NCBI GenBank assembly: GCA_001464475.1
Contig: LNDX01000007.1
Coordinates: 1-64,000 of the forward strand
Direction of reading: 5' to 3'
Length of the DNA: 64,000 nucleotides
From: Flavobacteriaceae bacterium Ga0077528
Lineage (GTDB): Bacteria; Bacteroidota; Bacteroidia; Flavobacteriales; Flavobacteriaceae
The notes under the pieces are model-generated. The model did no database searches. It was not told where the DNA came from and was given only the letters and a program-made list of their open reading frames with translations. Both the position numbers and the translations under genes were made by a program. The first letter of the stretch is position 1. Every line of letters begins with the position of its first letter. This document shows, one piece after another, positions 8,124-16,476 of this stretch.

Positions 8124-10367
8124 TTATTCAAATTTCACTTTGGTAACTTTAGTTTCGCCGTCTCTAACATAAGTAACCTCTAGTTCGTCACCTGGGTTGA
8201 TTTTGCCTAAAGCTTCCATATAGTTATAAACGTCTTTAATTGTTGTTGTTCCAATTTTTGTAATAACATCGCCTTCTTTAATTCCAGCAACTTGTGCAGG
8301 TCTATTTTCTGTTACACCATCAACATGTAAACCATCAGGATGCTCTGAGTAATCAGGCATGATTCCCATTGTTACTTTGTATTTTGGTCTTGTTTTTCCG
8401 GCATTGGCTTTAGTTTTAGTAAATTCTACTTTATCTAAATCAGCCACATCATTAGCGATTCTAAAAACAAACTCTACAATGTTTTTTACACCATTGAAAT
8501 TAATTTTATCAGTATCATCACTTGGTTTGTGGTAATCGCCATGCGTTCCTGTAAAGAAATTTAAAACCGAAATATCTTTCAAATAAAACGAAGTATGATC
8601 GGTTGGTCCGATGCCACTGTCTTCTGTAGTTACATTAAAACCAGCTGGTTTGTTTTTCTCTACCAATTTTTTGAATTCTGGAGAAGTTCCAACACCACCA
8701 ACAATCATTTCTTTTTTGTCGCTCAAACGGCCAATCATGTCCATGTTAATCATAGCAACCACATTTGGATACAATGTTTTCAATGTTTCCGCCATGTGTT
8801 TAGAACCAATCAAACCATCTTCTTCACCAGAAAATAAAGCAAAAATATAGTTGGCTTTTTCAGTAGTTTTATTTTTGGTCAACATACGAGCCAATTCTAA
8901 AACACCAGAAACTCCAGAAGCATTATCATCAGCGCCATTGTGAATTTCTCCTTTAGAATTTGGTTTGGTTGAATTGTTGTGCTCGTTCAATCCCAAATGG
9001 TCATAATGCGCGCCAATTACGATAGTTTTAGCTGCTTTATTGTCTAAATAAGCAATAACGTTTCTACCATTATTAGTTTCGCTCTTATCGGTAATAGAAT
9101 CGTTTGGACTCAATCGAACTTTGTAATCGAATTTTTGTAAATACGTTTTTCCAGCATATGGTTTTAAACCTAAAGCTTTGAATTGTGCTGAAATATAATC
9201 AGCAGCCTTTTGTTCACCTACAGAACCTGTTAAACGACCTTTCAACTCATCAGAAGCTAAATAAGATATATGTTTGTTAAGAAGTTCTGGTTTTACATTT
9301 TCAGTTTCGTCACTATCAACCCAATCCGCAATAAAAACATTGGTTTCACGAGCTGCAGTTTGTTGACGATTACTAGACCAAACCAATTTCTTTCCGTCTG
9401 GAGAAAACATTGGAAACGCGTTAAATTCACTTTCCCATGTTATTTGTTTCAAATTAGTTCCATCAACATCAATCATGTACAACTGAAAATCGTATCCACG
9501 AGTGGAATGATGATTAGAAGAAAAGATGATTTTTTTATCGTTTGGACTAAAAAATGGTGCCCAATTGGCTTTTCCTAAGTGAGTTACTTGTTTAACATCA
9601 GTTCCATCAACATTACATGTGTAGATTTCCATTTCAGTTGGAGCTACTACATTTTCTGCCAATAAATCTTTGTATTCTTTAATGTCTTTTTCAGTTTTTG
9701 GTCGAGACGAACGGAAAACTAATTTTTTACTATCGTGCGAAAAGAAACTTCCACCATCATAACCTAAACCATTAGTAACTTGTTTCAAATTACTTCCGTC
9801 AATGTCCATTGTCCACAATTCCAAATCACCAGAGCGAGTAGAAGTGAAGGCAATTTTCTTTCCATCCGGAGAAACTACAGCTTCAGCATCATATCCTGGA
9901 GTATTGGTTAATTGTTTGACAATGTTACCATTCAAATCGGCAATATAAATATCAAATTCTGGATAAACTGCCCAAAGGTATTTTCCGTCTTTTGGTTTTG
10001 GTGGCGCAGGACAAGCTTCACTTGAAGCATGCGTAGAAGCATAAATGATGTGCTTTCCATCTGGCATGAAGTAAGAGCAAGTGGTTCTTCCTTTTCCAGT
10101 TGAAATCAGTTTTAAATTTTCTGAAGAATAACTTTTGCTTTGTAAATCATACATATAAATCTGATCGCAAAGAATATTAGCTTTCGGATTAGAAACTTGT
10201 AAAGTCAAAAGCGAACTGTTTGGACTAAAATAGGCTTCGGCATTGTCACCTCCATTAGTTAGTTTTTGAATGTTTTTAAGGTTTTTCTCTTGTCCAACAA
10301 CGTTCAAAGAAAGCAGAAGAAAAAAGAGCTTAGCAAAATAATTTAGTTTTGAAGTATTTAGATACAT
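8124..10367 (-). CDS. TolB-like propeller / M28 zinc peptidase / PDZ fusion protein
   Basis: 747 residues, exported (hydrophobic N-terminus, cleavage near VVGQ). Residues ~40-345 carry PD40/TolB propeller blades (repeated FSPDGKK, DIDGSNLKQVT). Residues ~360-640 are an M28 di-zinc aminopeptidase with H454 in AHYDHLG, D480/D481 in ADDNASG, E515/E516 in SGEEDG, D543 in NMDMIG and H613 in HGDYHKPSDD. A PDZ domain closes the protein (~665-745). Probably a periplasmic or outer-membrane peptidase that trims peptides; the propeller may present or filter substrates. Single gene with its own terminator. Confidence 0.92.
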   Translation of the reverse strand: MYLNTSKLNYFAKLFFLLLSLNVVGQEKNLKNIQKLTNGGDNAEAYFSPNSSLLTLQVSNPKANILCDQIYMYDLQSKSYSSENLKLISTGKGRTTCSYFMPDGKHIIYASTHASSEACPAPPKPKDGKYLWAVYPEFDIYIADLNGNIVKQLTNTPGYDAEAVVSPDGKKIAFTSTRSGDLELWTMDIDGSNLKQVTNGLGYDGGSFFSHDSKKLVFRSSRPKTEKDIKEYKDLLAENVVAPTEMEIYTCNVDGTDVKQVTHLGKANWAPFFSPNDKKIIFSSNHHSTRGYDFQLYMIDVDGTNLKQITWESEFNAFPMFSPDGKKLVWSSNRQQTAARETNVFIADWVDSDETENVKPELLNKHISYLASDELKGRLTGSVGEQKAADYISAQFKALGLKPYAGKTYLQKFDYKVRLSPNDSITDKSETNNGRNVIAYLDNKAAKTIVIGAHYDHLGLNEHNNSTKPNSKGEIHNGADDNASGVSGVLELARMLTKNKTTEKANYIFALFSGEEDGLIGSKHMAETLKTLYPNVVAMINMDMIGRLSDKKEMIVGGVGTSPEFKKLVEKNKPAGFNVTTEDSGIGPTDHTSFYLKDISVLNFFTGTHGDYHKPSDDTDKINFNGVKNIVEFVFRIANDVADLDKVEFTKTKANAGKTRPKYKVTMGIMPDYSEHPDGLHVDGVTENRPAQVAGIKEGDVITKIGTTTIKDVYNYMEALGKINPGDELEVTYVRDGETKVTKVKFE

Positions 10368-10484
10368 ATATAATTTGATAAAGTAATTTTTTTAATACTA
10401 GCAAAGATAGTAAAATTGATTTTTTTACTCTAGTGGTTTAGAATAAAATATAGGTTTATTTAAAACTTAGTTAAGGGAATACTG

Positions 10485-10536
10485 ATACCAATACTTAATA
10501 TGAATTTGTCTTATAATTTTGGCATAAAACAAAAAA
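10485..10536. repeat. 52-bp direct repeat, copy A
   Basis: Begins ATACCAATACTTA and ends ATAAAACAAAAAA; 46 of 52 positions match copy B at 13172-13223, in the same orientation. Its end overlaps the base of the terminator after the LRR gene. The two copies flank the LRR gene. The rest of the 10368-10576 gap shows no gene. Confidence 0.85.
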
Positions 10537-10560
10537 GCCTCTCATTTCTGAAAGGCTTAT
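10533..10560 (-). terminator. Intrinsic terminator for the large LRR gene
   Basis: On the minus strand AAGCCTTTC and GAGAGGCTT pair over 9 bp with one wobble, followed by TTTTTTG. Confidence 0.75.
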
Positions 10561-10576
10561 TATACTATAAAATGGT

Positions 10577-13045
10577 TTATTCTTTTATGAATTTGCTTGT
10601 AGCAGTTCCTTTATCGGTGGTTACTTTTATAAAATAGTTACCAGTTTTTAAATTTGATACCTCAATTGTATTTGAAGGATTGGTTGTTGTTAAAACCACT
10701 TGTCCCAACATATTATAAATTGAAATGGACGACATTTCAATTTCGTTTTTTACTTCGATATGCAGCAAATTTTTAGCAGGATTTGGGTATAAAACAAACT
10801 CGTTTTCAAAAACAAAAGCATCATTATTCAATGCTTGAAAAGTTGAAGTTGCTGTGTTGGTTATAATTGGAAAATTGTAATCAAAATAGATATTTGCTTG
10901 ATTGCTAATAGTGTTTCCAACAACTAAAGTTGATTTTGTTCTAATTTTAAAAACCACATAACCATCGTTATTGGCATCATCAAAAGGAAGATTGATGTTT
11001 TCAAAAATGAATTCTACTTTGTTGCCGCTTATTCTTGTTGTGCAACTATGAGAAGCATCGATCATTTGCAAACTTGAAATATCAAATTTTGAAATATCTA
11101 TCATATCTTTTACTACAATATTTTGAGCAGGAAAAGTACCTGTGTTTTCAAAACGAATTTTGTAATGCACATAATCTCCAATCATGCTTGGGTTGATGGT
11201 GTTGCCTTCTAAACACGTTTTATCATTAGGATCATAAGAGTTCACTACCGTTTGATTTAATACAGCAGTATTATCAATTGGCGTTTCATCGGTATTTAGA
11301 CCATTTATTGTTGCAGAATAGCTCAAAATATCACCACTATTTACGGCTGGAGTTTCCATAGGAGAATTTACATTTAACGTTATCACAAATTCACCACTCT
11401 GAAAAGGTGCCATTGTGCCAATATTCCAAGAAATCGAACCTACATTTTGAGTGGTTGGAACTAAAGTTGCAGCAACATAATCTAAAACGGCATCGTTGTA
11501 ATTAAAAACCAAAGTAGCTGTTTCAGTAGAAGTGCCTTTGTTTTTGTATTTAATTTTATATGCAGCATCAAACCCAGGACGAGCAGGAAAAAGCGGAATA
11601 ACAACCACTTCTAGATCGTGATGAACACCATTTGGAGATACACAAAAATTTTGAGTAAACGGACTTGCAGCAGTTGGAAAAGTAACTGTTGCAGCAGCTG
11701 GAGCAACAGTAAAATAAGTTGGGTTTTCAAAAACAGGAGTAATAGTGTGAGTTCCTGCTTGGACTGCTATTGTGTAATTTCCTGTTGTATCTGCAATTAA
11801 ACCACCTGTGTTTGTGCCGTCATTCATAGTAAACTTGAAATTTGGAAAAAAAATATCCAAAACATCACAACCATTGTTGTTTGAGTCATATTTATTGGTG
11901 CCATTTATAGTGTAAAAGATACCTCCAGGAGAAAAGCTACAATAGCCATTAACATTACAATTGGTATAACCATATCCTGTTGCTAAAGTTTGCACGCTTG
12001 TAATCTGACCATCATCTGCGCAAATGTAAGCAAGATTAGGGTTTCCAGAAAAATCAATAGTTTCATTACGTCCATTTTTTATAAATAAACTTGTAAGTTG
12101 GTTGCCACTGCAATATAACTCTTGAAGATTTGTCAATCCTAGTACATTTAAGGTAGGAAGTTGGTTGTTATTGCAATATAACTTTTGAAGATTTGTCAAT
12201 CCTTGTACATTTAAGGTAGGAAGTTGGTTGTTTTGGCAATGTAAAAATTTAAGATTTGTCAATCCTTGTACATTTAAGGTAGGAAGTTGGTTGTATGAAC
12301 AATTTAAATTAATAAGATTTGTCAATCCTTGTATATCTAAATTAGGAAGTTGGTTGTTAGAGCAATGTAAAAATAGAAGATTTGTCAATCCTTGTACATT
12401 TAAGGTAGGAAGTTGGTTGTTATAGCAAAATAAATATTGAAGATTTGTCAATCCTTGTACATCTATGATAGGAAGTTGGTTGTTAAAGCATTCTAACCTT
12501 TGAAGATTTGTCAATCCTTGTACATTTAAGGTAGCAAGTTGGTTATTAGAACAAAGTAAATATTCAAGATTTGTCAATCCTTGCACATTTAAGGTAGGAA
12601 GTTGGTTGTTAGAACATATTAACCAATTAAGATTTGTCAATCCTTGTACATTTAAGGTAGGAAGTTGGTTAGAATAGCAATGTAACTCTTGAAGATTTGT
12701 CAATCCTTGTACATTTAAGGTAGTAAGTTGGTTGGCACTGCATTGTAAATATTGAAGATTTGTCAATCCTTGGACATTTAAGGTAGTAAGTTGGTTGTTA
12801 TTGCAAAATAAAGTAACAAGATTTGTAAAAGCTTCAATACCTGTCATATCTAAAATAGAAGCTGAACTCACATTGAGATTGGTAACCGCTAAGGCTTCAG
12901 TTAATTGTATTTGTCCATCAGCATTAGTATCAACTCCAACTGCAATCAGTTTTGCTTTAAAATTGGCATCTGGAATAGTCACGATTTGAGCATTGGCAGT
13001 CGCAAAAAAGAATATAGTAAGTAGTTTAAAGTACAAATGTTTCAT
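10577..13045 (-). CDS. Large T9SS type A leucine-rich-repeat surface protein
   Basis: 822 residues. Signal peptide (ends TANAQ), then IPDANFKAKLI with an EF-hand-like DTNADGQIQLTEAL, then about 12 tandem 21-residue leucine-rich repeats (LxxLxCxxNQLPTLNVQGLTN), most nearly identical. Next come a Cys pair, a region of DUF11/Ig-like beta domains (KNKGTSTETATLVFNYND, IRFENTGTFPAQNIVVKD), and a C-terminal type A sorting domain (FVLYPNPAKNLL ... GNYFIKV). Probably an outer-surface adhesion or binding protein. The near-identity of repeats at the DNA level (63-bp units) points to recent expansion or homogenisation. The gene lies between the 52-bp direct repeats. Confidence 0.92.
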   Translation of the reverse strand: MKHLYFKLLTIFFFATANAQIVTIPDANFKAKLIAVGVDTNADGQIQLTEALAVTNLNVSSASILDMTGIEAFTNLVTLFCNNNQLTTLNVQGLTNLQYLQCSANQLTTLNVQGLTNLQELHCYSNQLPTLNVQGLTNLNWLICSNNQLPTLNVQGLTNLEYLLCSNNQLATLNVQGLTNLQRLECFNNQLPIIDVQGLTNLQYLFCYNNQLPTLNVQGLTNLLFLHCSNNQLPNLDIQGLTNLINLNCSYNQLPTLNVQGLTNLKFLHCQNNQLPTLNVQGLTNLQKLYCNNNQLPTLNVLGLTNLQELYCSGNQLTSLFIKNGRNETIDFSGNPNLAYICADDGQITSVQTLATGYGYTNCNVNGYCSFSPGGIFYTINGTNKYDSNNNGCDVLDIFFPNFKFTMNDGTNTGGLIADTTGNYTIAVQAGTHTITPVFENPTYFTVAPAAATVTFPTAASPFTQNFCVSPNGVHHDLEVVVIPLFPARPGFDAAYKIKYKNKGTSTETATLVFNYNDAVLDYVAATLVPTTQNVGSISWNIGTMAPFQSGEFVITLNVNSPMETPAVNSGDILSYSATINGLNTDETPIDNTAVLNQTVVNSYDPNDKTCLEGNTINPSMIGDYVHYKIRFENTGTFPAQNIVVKDMIDISKFDISSLQMIDASHSCTTRISGNKVEFIFENINLPFDDANNDGYVVFKIRTKSTLVVGNTISNQANIYFDYNFPIITNTATSTFQALNNDAFVFENEFVLYPNPAKNLLHIEVKNEIEMSSISIYNMLGQVVLTTTNPSNTIEVSNLKTGNYFIKVTTDKGTATSKFIKE
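12087..12838. repeat. 63-bp tandem repeat array inside the LRR gene
   Basis: About 11-12 copies of a 63-bp unit containing AGATTTGTCAATCCTTGTAC and TTTAAGGTAGGAAGTTGGTT. Variation is concentrated in the few codons before the conserved cysteine and asparagines. The unit length equals 21 codons, so gain or loss of copies keeps the frame. Confidence 0.9.
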
Positions 13046-13171
13046 AAAATTTTAGGTTTTAGAGGGTAAATATAAAATAATAAATTTAACCCTTCTACAA
13101 CTAAGCGATGAAAATCAAAAAAAGCGCTATTAAAAATGAATATCATTTGGGTATTTTTTTTTCGATGTTTA

Positions 13172-13223
13172 ATACCAATACTTATTATGAATTAGACTTA
13201 TAATTCTGTTATAAAACAAAAAA
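13172..13223. repeat. 52-bp direct repeat, copy B
   Basis: Same orientation and 46/52 match to copy A (10485-10536). As with copy A, it lies directly after a terminator on the minus strand, here that of the superoxide dismutase gene. Confidence 0.85.
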
Positions 13224-13250
13224 AATCCCAAGATGTTGACTTGGGATTTT
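13222..13250 (-). terminator. Intrinsic terminator after the superoxide dismutase operon
   Basis: AAAATCCCAAG / CTTGGGATTTT, an 11-bp perfect stem with a 7-nt loop, T-rich on the minus strand. Confidence 0.88.
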
Positions 13251-13253
13251 AAT

Positions 13254-14024
13254 TTATTTTTTAATGGCTTCTTCATATTTTTCGCCAACTTTTTTCCAAT
13301 TGATGACATTAAAAAAAGCTTCAATGTATTTCTTTCTTTTGTTTTGATAATTCAAATAGTAAGCATGTTCCCAAACGTCGATAGCTAAGATTGGAGTTCC
13401 TGCAACAACTGATCTTGGCATTAAAGGATTGTCTTGATTTGGCGTACTAGTAACTTGTAATTTTCCTGCTTTATCAACTATCAACCAAGCCCAACCTGAA
13501 CCAAATTGCTTAGTAGCTGCATCTTCAAACTGAATTTTAAAATTATCAAAAGAACCAAAATCTTTATCAATAGCACTTGCCAAAGTATCAGAAGGTTTTC
13601 CGCCAGCTTTTGGTGCCATAATATCAAAATACAAAGTATGGTTGTAGTAACCACCTAAATTGTTTCGTAAATCGGCATTATTTAAATCTAATTTTTTGAA
13701 AATCTCTTCGATTGGAAGACTTTCTAACTCGGTTCCAGCCAAAGTTTTATTTAAGTTGTTGGTGTATGTTAGATAATGTTTAGAGTAATGTACTTCCATA
13801 GTCATAGCATCAATATTTGGCGCTAAGGCATCATAGTTATAGGGAAGTTTAAGCAATTCAAAAGCACCAGCATCAGCTTTAACATCTTCTGGTAAACCAA
13901 TAGTCATTTTTTCTTCTTTAGACGGAAGAGGCACTTCAACTACTTCGGTATATTTTTTCCTTTTGCAAGAACCAATAGAAAGGAAAAAAATCGAACTTAA
14001 TACAATTAAAATTACTTTTTTCAT
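13254..14024 (-). CDS. Fe/Mn superoxide dismutase, lipoprotein form
   Basis: 256 residues. The N-terminus is a lipoprotein signal with lipobox LSIGSC (C20), followed by a charged linker, so the enzyme is probably lipid-anchored outside the cytoplasm. The dismutase domain starts near residue 55. Metal ligands are recognisable: H79 (MEVHYSKHY), H129 (YYNHTLYF), D216 and H220 (DVWEHAYYL), with GSGWAWL in the core. It converts superoxide to oxygen and peroxide. The choice of Fe or Mn cannot be read here. Last gene of the LUD-cdsA-psd-ACBP run, 3 bp after the ACBP gene. Confidence 0.95.
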   Translation of the reverse strand: MKKVILIVLSSIFFLSIGSCKRKKYTEVVEVPLPSKEEKMTIGLPEDVKADAGAFELLKLPYNYDALAPNIDAMTMEVHYSKHYLTYTNNLNKTLAGTELESLPIEEIFKKLDLNNADLRNNLGGYYNHTLYFDIMAPKAGGKPSDTLASAIDKDFGSFDNFKIQFEDAATKQFGSGWAWLIVDKAGKLQVTSTPNQDNPLMPRSVVAGTPILAIDVWEHAYYLNYQNKRKKYIEAFFNVINWKKVGEKYEEAIKK

Positions 14025-14027
14025 TGG

Positions 14028-14297
14028 TTATCTTTTTTTAACTAAATCATTTATGGCTTCAATATACAATTCCTTGCATTCATCTTGAGTAAGATGGCTT
14101 ATTTGCATCCAAGCGTTCATTTTAAACGCATTTCTTAAGTCATATACAGGATAAACGCGATTGGTAATTGTTCCGTGGGTTGATTGTTTATATAATGCAT
14201 ACAAACGCAACTGAACATCTTGTGGTAGTTCGGCTTGTGTTATGGTATTTGCCAAGGCTACGGCATTTTCAAATCGTTTTTCTAAATCTTCTTGCAT
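14028..14297 (-). CDS. Acyl-CoA-binding protein
   Basis: 89 residues, the normal size for the ACBP fold (four helices). Seen: LQLRLYALYKQ-like helix 2, a PxxYDLRNAFKMNAWMQI segment matching the K/W acyl-CoA contact region, and a C-terminal helix with YIEAINDLVKK. ACBPs bind long-chain acyl-CoA in the cytosol. The gene sits directly after psd (adjacent ends) and 3 bp before the superoxide dismutase gene, so it belongs to a phospholipid-synthesis operon and may buffer the acyl-CoA pool. Confidence 0.88.
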   Translation of the reverse strand: MQEDLEKRFENAVALANTITQAELPQDVQLRLYALYKQSTHGTITNRVYPVYDLRNAFKMNAWMQISHLTQDECKELYIEAINDLVKKR

Positions 14298-14948
14298 TTA
14301 TTTGCTAGCAACTATAGTTTGATTTCCGACTGCTTTTTGTCCAATTTTTACGTTTACATTGGTTCCAATTGGTAAATAAATATCAACTCTTGAACCAAAT
14401 TTGATAAATCCAGCATCATCACCTTGTCTTACTTGCATTCCTTCTTCAGCATAATTTACAATTCTTTTTGCCAAAGCACCAGCAATTTGTCGGTACATGA
14501 TTTCACCAAAAATTCTATTTTCAATTACAACTGTTGTTCTTTCGTTTTCCGTACTGGCTTTTGGATGCCAAGCTACAAGATATTTACCAGGATGATATTT
14601 ACTGTATCTTACTTTTCCACTTGTAGCATAACGAGTTACGTGTACATTTATTGGCGACATAAAGATAGAAACTTGTAAACGTTGGTCTTTGAAATATTCA
14701 GGTTCAAAGACTTCTTCAATTACTACGACTTTTCCATCTACTGGTGCAATGATATTGTAATCGTTTACTTCTAATGGTCTTTTCGGATTTCTAAAAAATT
14801 GCAATACGGTCACTAAAAGCAATAGCATTAGTATTTGTACTGATTTTAAAATCCAAGGATTTGATATAACCATTGGAGAAACTAATAGTAAAACTACAAA
14901 TAGAGTAGTAGAGATAAGAATAATCTTGGCACCTTCTTTATGAAACAT
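14298..14948 (-). CDS. psd: Phosphatidylserine decarboxylase family protein
   Basis: 216 residues, the short (archaeal-type) form. Two membrane segments near the N-terminus (~8-28 and ~32-51), then the catalytic domain with APVDGKVV, FMSPINVHVTRY and the self-cleavage site GS at 185-186 (KFGSRVDIYLP), where Ser186 should become the pyruvoyl group. It decarboxylates phosphatidylserine to phosphatidylethanolamine at the inner membrane. Its start overlaps cdsA by 11 bp, so the two are translationally coupled; CdsA makes the CDP-diacylglycerol that feeds this route. No pssA is visible in the window. Confidence 0.95.
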   Translation of the reverse strand: MFHKEGAKIILISTTLFVVLLLVSPMVISNPWILKSVQILMLLLLVTVLQFFRNPKRPLEVNDYNIIAPVDGKVVVIEEVFEPEYFKDQRLQVSIFMSPINVHVTRYATSGKVRYSKYHPGKYLVAWHPKASTENERTTVVIENRIFGEIMYRQIAGALAKRIVNYAEEGMQVRQGDDAGFIKFGSRVDIYLPIGTNVNVKIGQKAVGNQTIVASK

Positions 14949-15762
14949 AATCTAAAATTTGATAAAATAAAAATACAAATGGAGCTACAAATATAATACT
15001 ATCTAAGCGATCTAGAATACCTCCATGTCCTGGCATAATTTTTCCGCTGTCTTTAACACCAGCAATACGTTTGAATTTTGATTCAATTAAATCTCCCAAA
15101 GTACTAAAAACACTAATGATAATGGCACTAACGGTCCAAATTAAAACCGAAGTATTAAAGTATTTCGGATTGGGGTCGAAATAGTATTTTGATATTAAAA
15201 ATCCTGCTAAAACCGAGAAAACCATTCCTCCAAAAAAGCCTTCAATGGTTTTTTTAGGTGATATTTTCTCTAATAATTTATGTTTTCCAATTGATTTTCC
15301 TACGATGTAAGCAAAAGTATCGTTGGTCCAAATAAGGATAAAAATACTAATGATAATTTTTGGTCTGAAATTATTTCCAACAAAAGGAATTTTGGCAATT
15401 AGAATAAAAGGTAAGATTACATAACCAATAAGGTAAATGTATTTCGAAAGAGTATCAATTTTTTCTTTCTTGGTATTGAAAAGTAAAAGCAAACATTTAA
15501 TGGAAACAAAAAGTGTTGCAATTAATATTAAAATATCATTGGTTTTGTTCGTTCTAAATTGACTTCCCAAGTAAAATGCAACTCCTCCAACTATTATGGG
15601 AAGAATTTTATTTAAATTGATTAATTGGCAAAACTCATAAATCGCAATGAGCATAAAAATGCCAAATAGTAAAAAAAAACTATTAGCAGAGTAGGAAGTA
15701 GCTAATAGTAAAAGTGTTACATAAACTACACCCGAAAGTAATCTCGTTAGCGATTCATTCAT
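14938..15762 (-). CDS. cdsA: Phosphatidate cytidylyltransferase
   Basis: 274 residues with about eight transmembrane helices and the C-terminal CDP-diglyceride synthase signature (KRIAGVKDSGKIMPGHGGILDRLDS). It makes CDP-diacylglycerol from phosphatidate and CTP in the inner membrane. The start follows the LUD gene by one base and the end overlaps psd, so it is part of the same operon. Confidence 0.96.
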   Translation of the reverse strand: MNESLTRLLSGVVYVTLLLLATSYSANSFFLLFGIFMLIAIYEFCQLINLNKILPIIVGGVAFYLGSQFRTNKTNDILILIATLFVSIKCLLLLFNTKKEKIDTLSKYIYLIGYVILPFILIAKIPFVGNNFRPKIIISIFILIWTNDTFAYIVGKSIGKHKLLEKISPKKTIEGFFGGMVFSVLAGFLISKYYFDPNPKYFNTSVLIWTVSAIIISVFSTLGDLIESKFKRIAGVKDSGKIMPGHGGILDRLDSIIFVAPFVFLFYQILDYVS

Positions 15763-15763
15763 G

Positions 15764-16363
15764 TTATAAATCTTCTAAAAGAAGTAGGTAAAGATTTTTG
15801 GCACAACTTCCATAGGTCAAGAAATCTTCCTCTTGTACTTTTTCAAAATATTTGATAGTTGTAATATTGGTAGGATAGTCTTTATCGTATTTTTTCTTAA
15901 TAACTCTTAAACCATCACTTTTAGATTCTAATATCTGACTTGTAGTAGCAAGTATTACAATATTGTCAGGTAATTCGTTAGGTTTTTTCTGTTTAATTTG
16001 ATTTGAAGAAAACAACACTGAACCTTCATCAGCTATTAAATTTTCACAACTTGCAAAAAAGAATTTTGGTTCTGTTGGATTGGTGTAACTTAATTTATTT
16101 TCGTCTAAAAGATTGTAAAGTTTTGGTTCAAAACATAATGCTTCACTTTCAAACCAATCATTCTCCTCAAGTATATTTTCGAACTGTTCCCTTACTTCGT
16201 TTAAGTTTTCACAATAGATAAACTTACCGCCATTTTTCTTAAAATTGAAAGTAAATAAATCGTCAATTGGAAGATTTGAAGGTTTGGGAGTATTATATTC
16301 ACTTTGGTTTTCCTCATCGGAAGCATCATTGCTAGAACCAAATATTTTTCTGAAAAGACTCAT
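15764..16363 (-). CDS. LUD domain protein (LutC-like)
   Basis: 199 residues. A short N-terminal basic helix (MSLFRKIFG) and acidic linker precede a LUD fold: FFASCENLIADEGSVLFSSNQ matches the conserved gly/ser-rich core, then ILATTSQIL. Related LutC/YkgG proteins take part in lactate oxidation, but here there are no lutA/lutB partners. The gene is fixed to cdsA-psd, so the real role may lie in envelope or ribosome-linked functions. First gene of the phospholipid operon, separated from ftsH by a terminator. Confidence 0.85.
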   Translation of the reverse strand: MSLFRKIFGSSNDASDEENQSEYNTPKPSNLPIDDLFTFNFKKNGGKFIYCENLNEVREQFENILEENDWFESEALCFEPKLYNLLDENKLSYTNPTEPKFFFASCENLIADEGSVLFSSNQIKQKKPNELPDNIVILATTSQILESKSDGLRVIKKKYDKDYPTNITTIKYFEKVQEEDFLTYGSCAKNLYLLLLEDL

Positions 16364-16412
16364 ATTGCTGTGTAAAATTCTTTAAATATCATTTGAAAAC
16401 CTTCAAAGATAA

Positions 16413-16455
16413 AAAAATCTTAATTCAAAAGCATTTTTTGAATTAAGATTTTTAA
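16413..16455 (-). terminator. Intrinsic terminator after ftsH
   Basis: AAAAATCTTAATTCAAAA pairs over 18 bp with TTTTGAATTAAGATTTTT (16436-16453) around a 5-nt loop. It separates rsfS-ftsH from the LUD-cdsA operon. Confidence 0.85.
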
Positions 16456-16476
16456 ATTTTTATATTTAACTGTTGT

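Noticed and set aside
12228-12425. Plus-strand open frame with repeated FVNPCTFKVGSWL
   Set aside because: Antisense shadow of the LRR repeat array.
12087-12838. Regular repeats that might be taken for a CRISPR array
   Set aside because: The 63-bp units are in frame with a protein and lack unique spacers; no cas genes.
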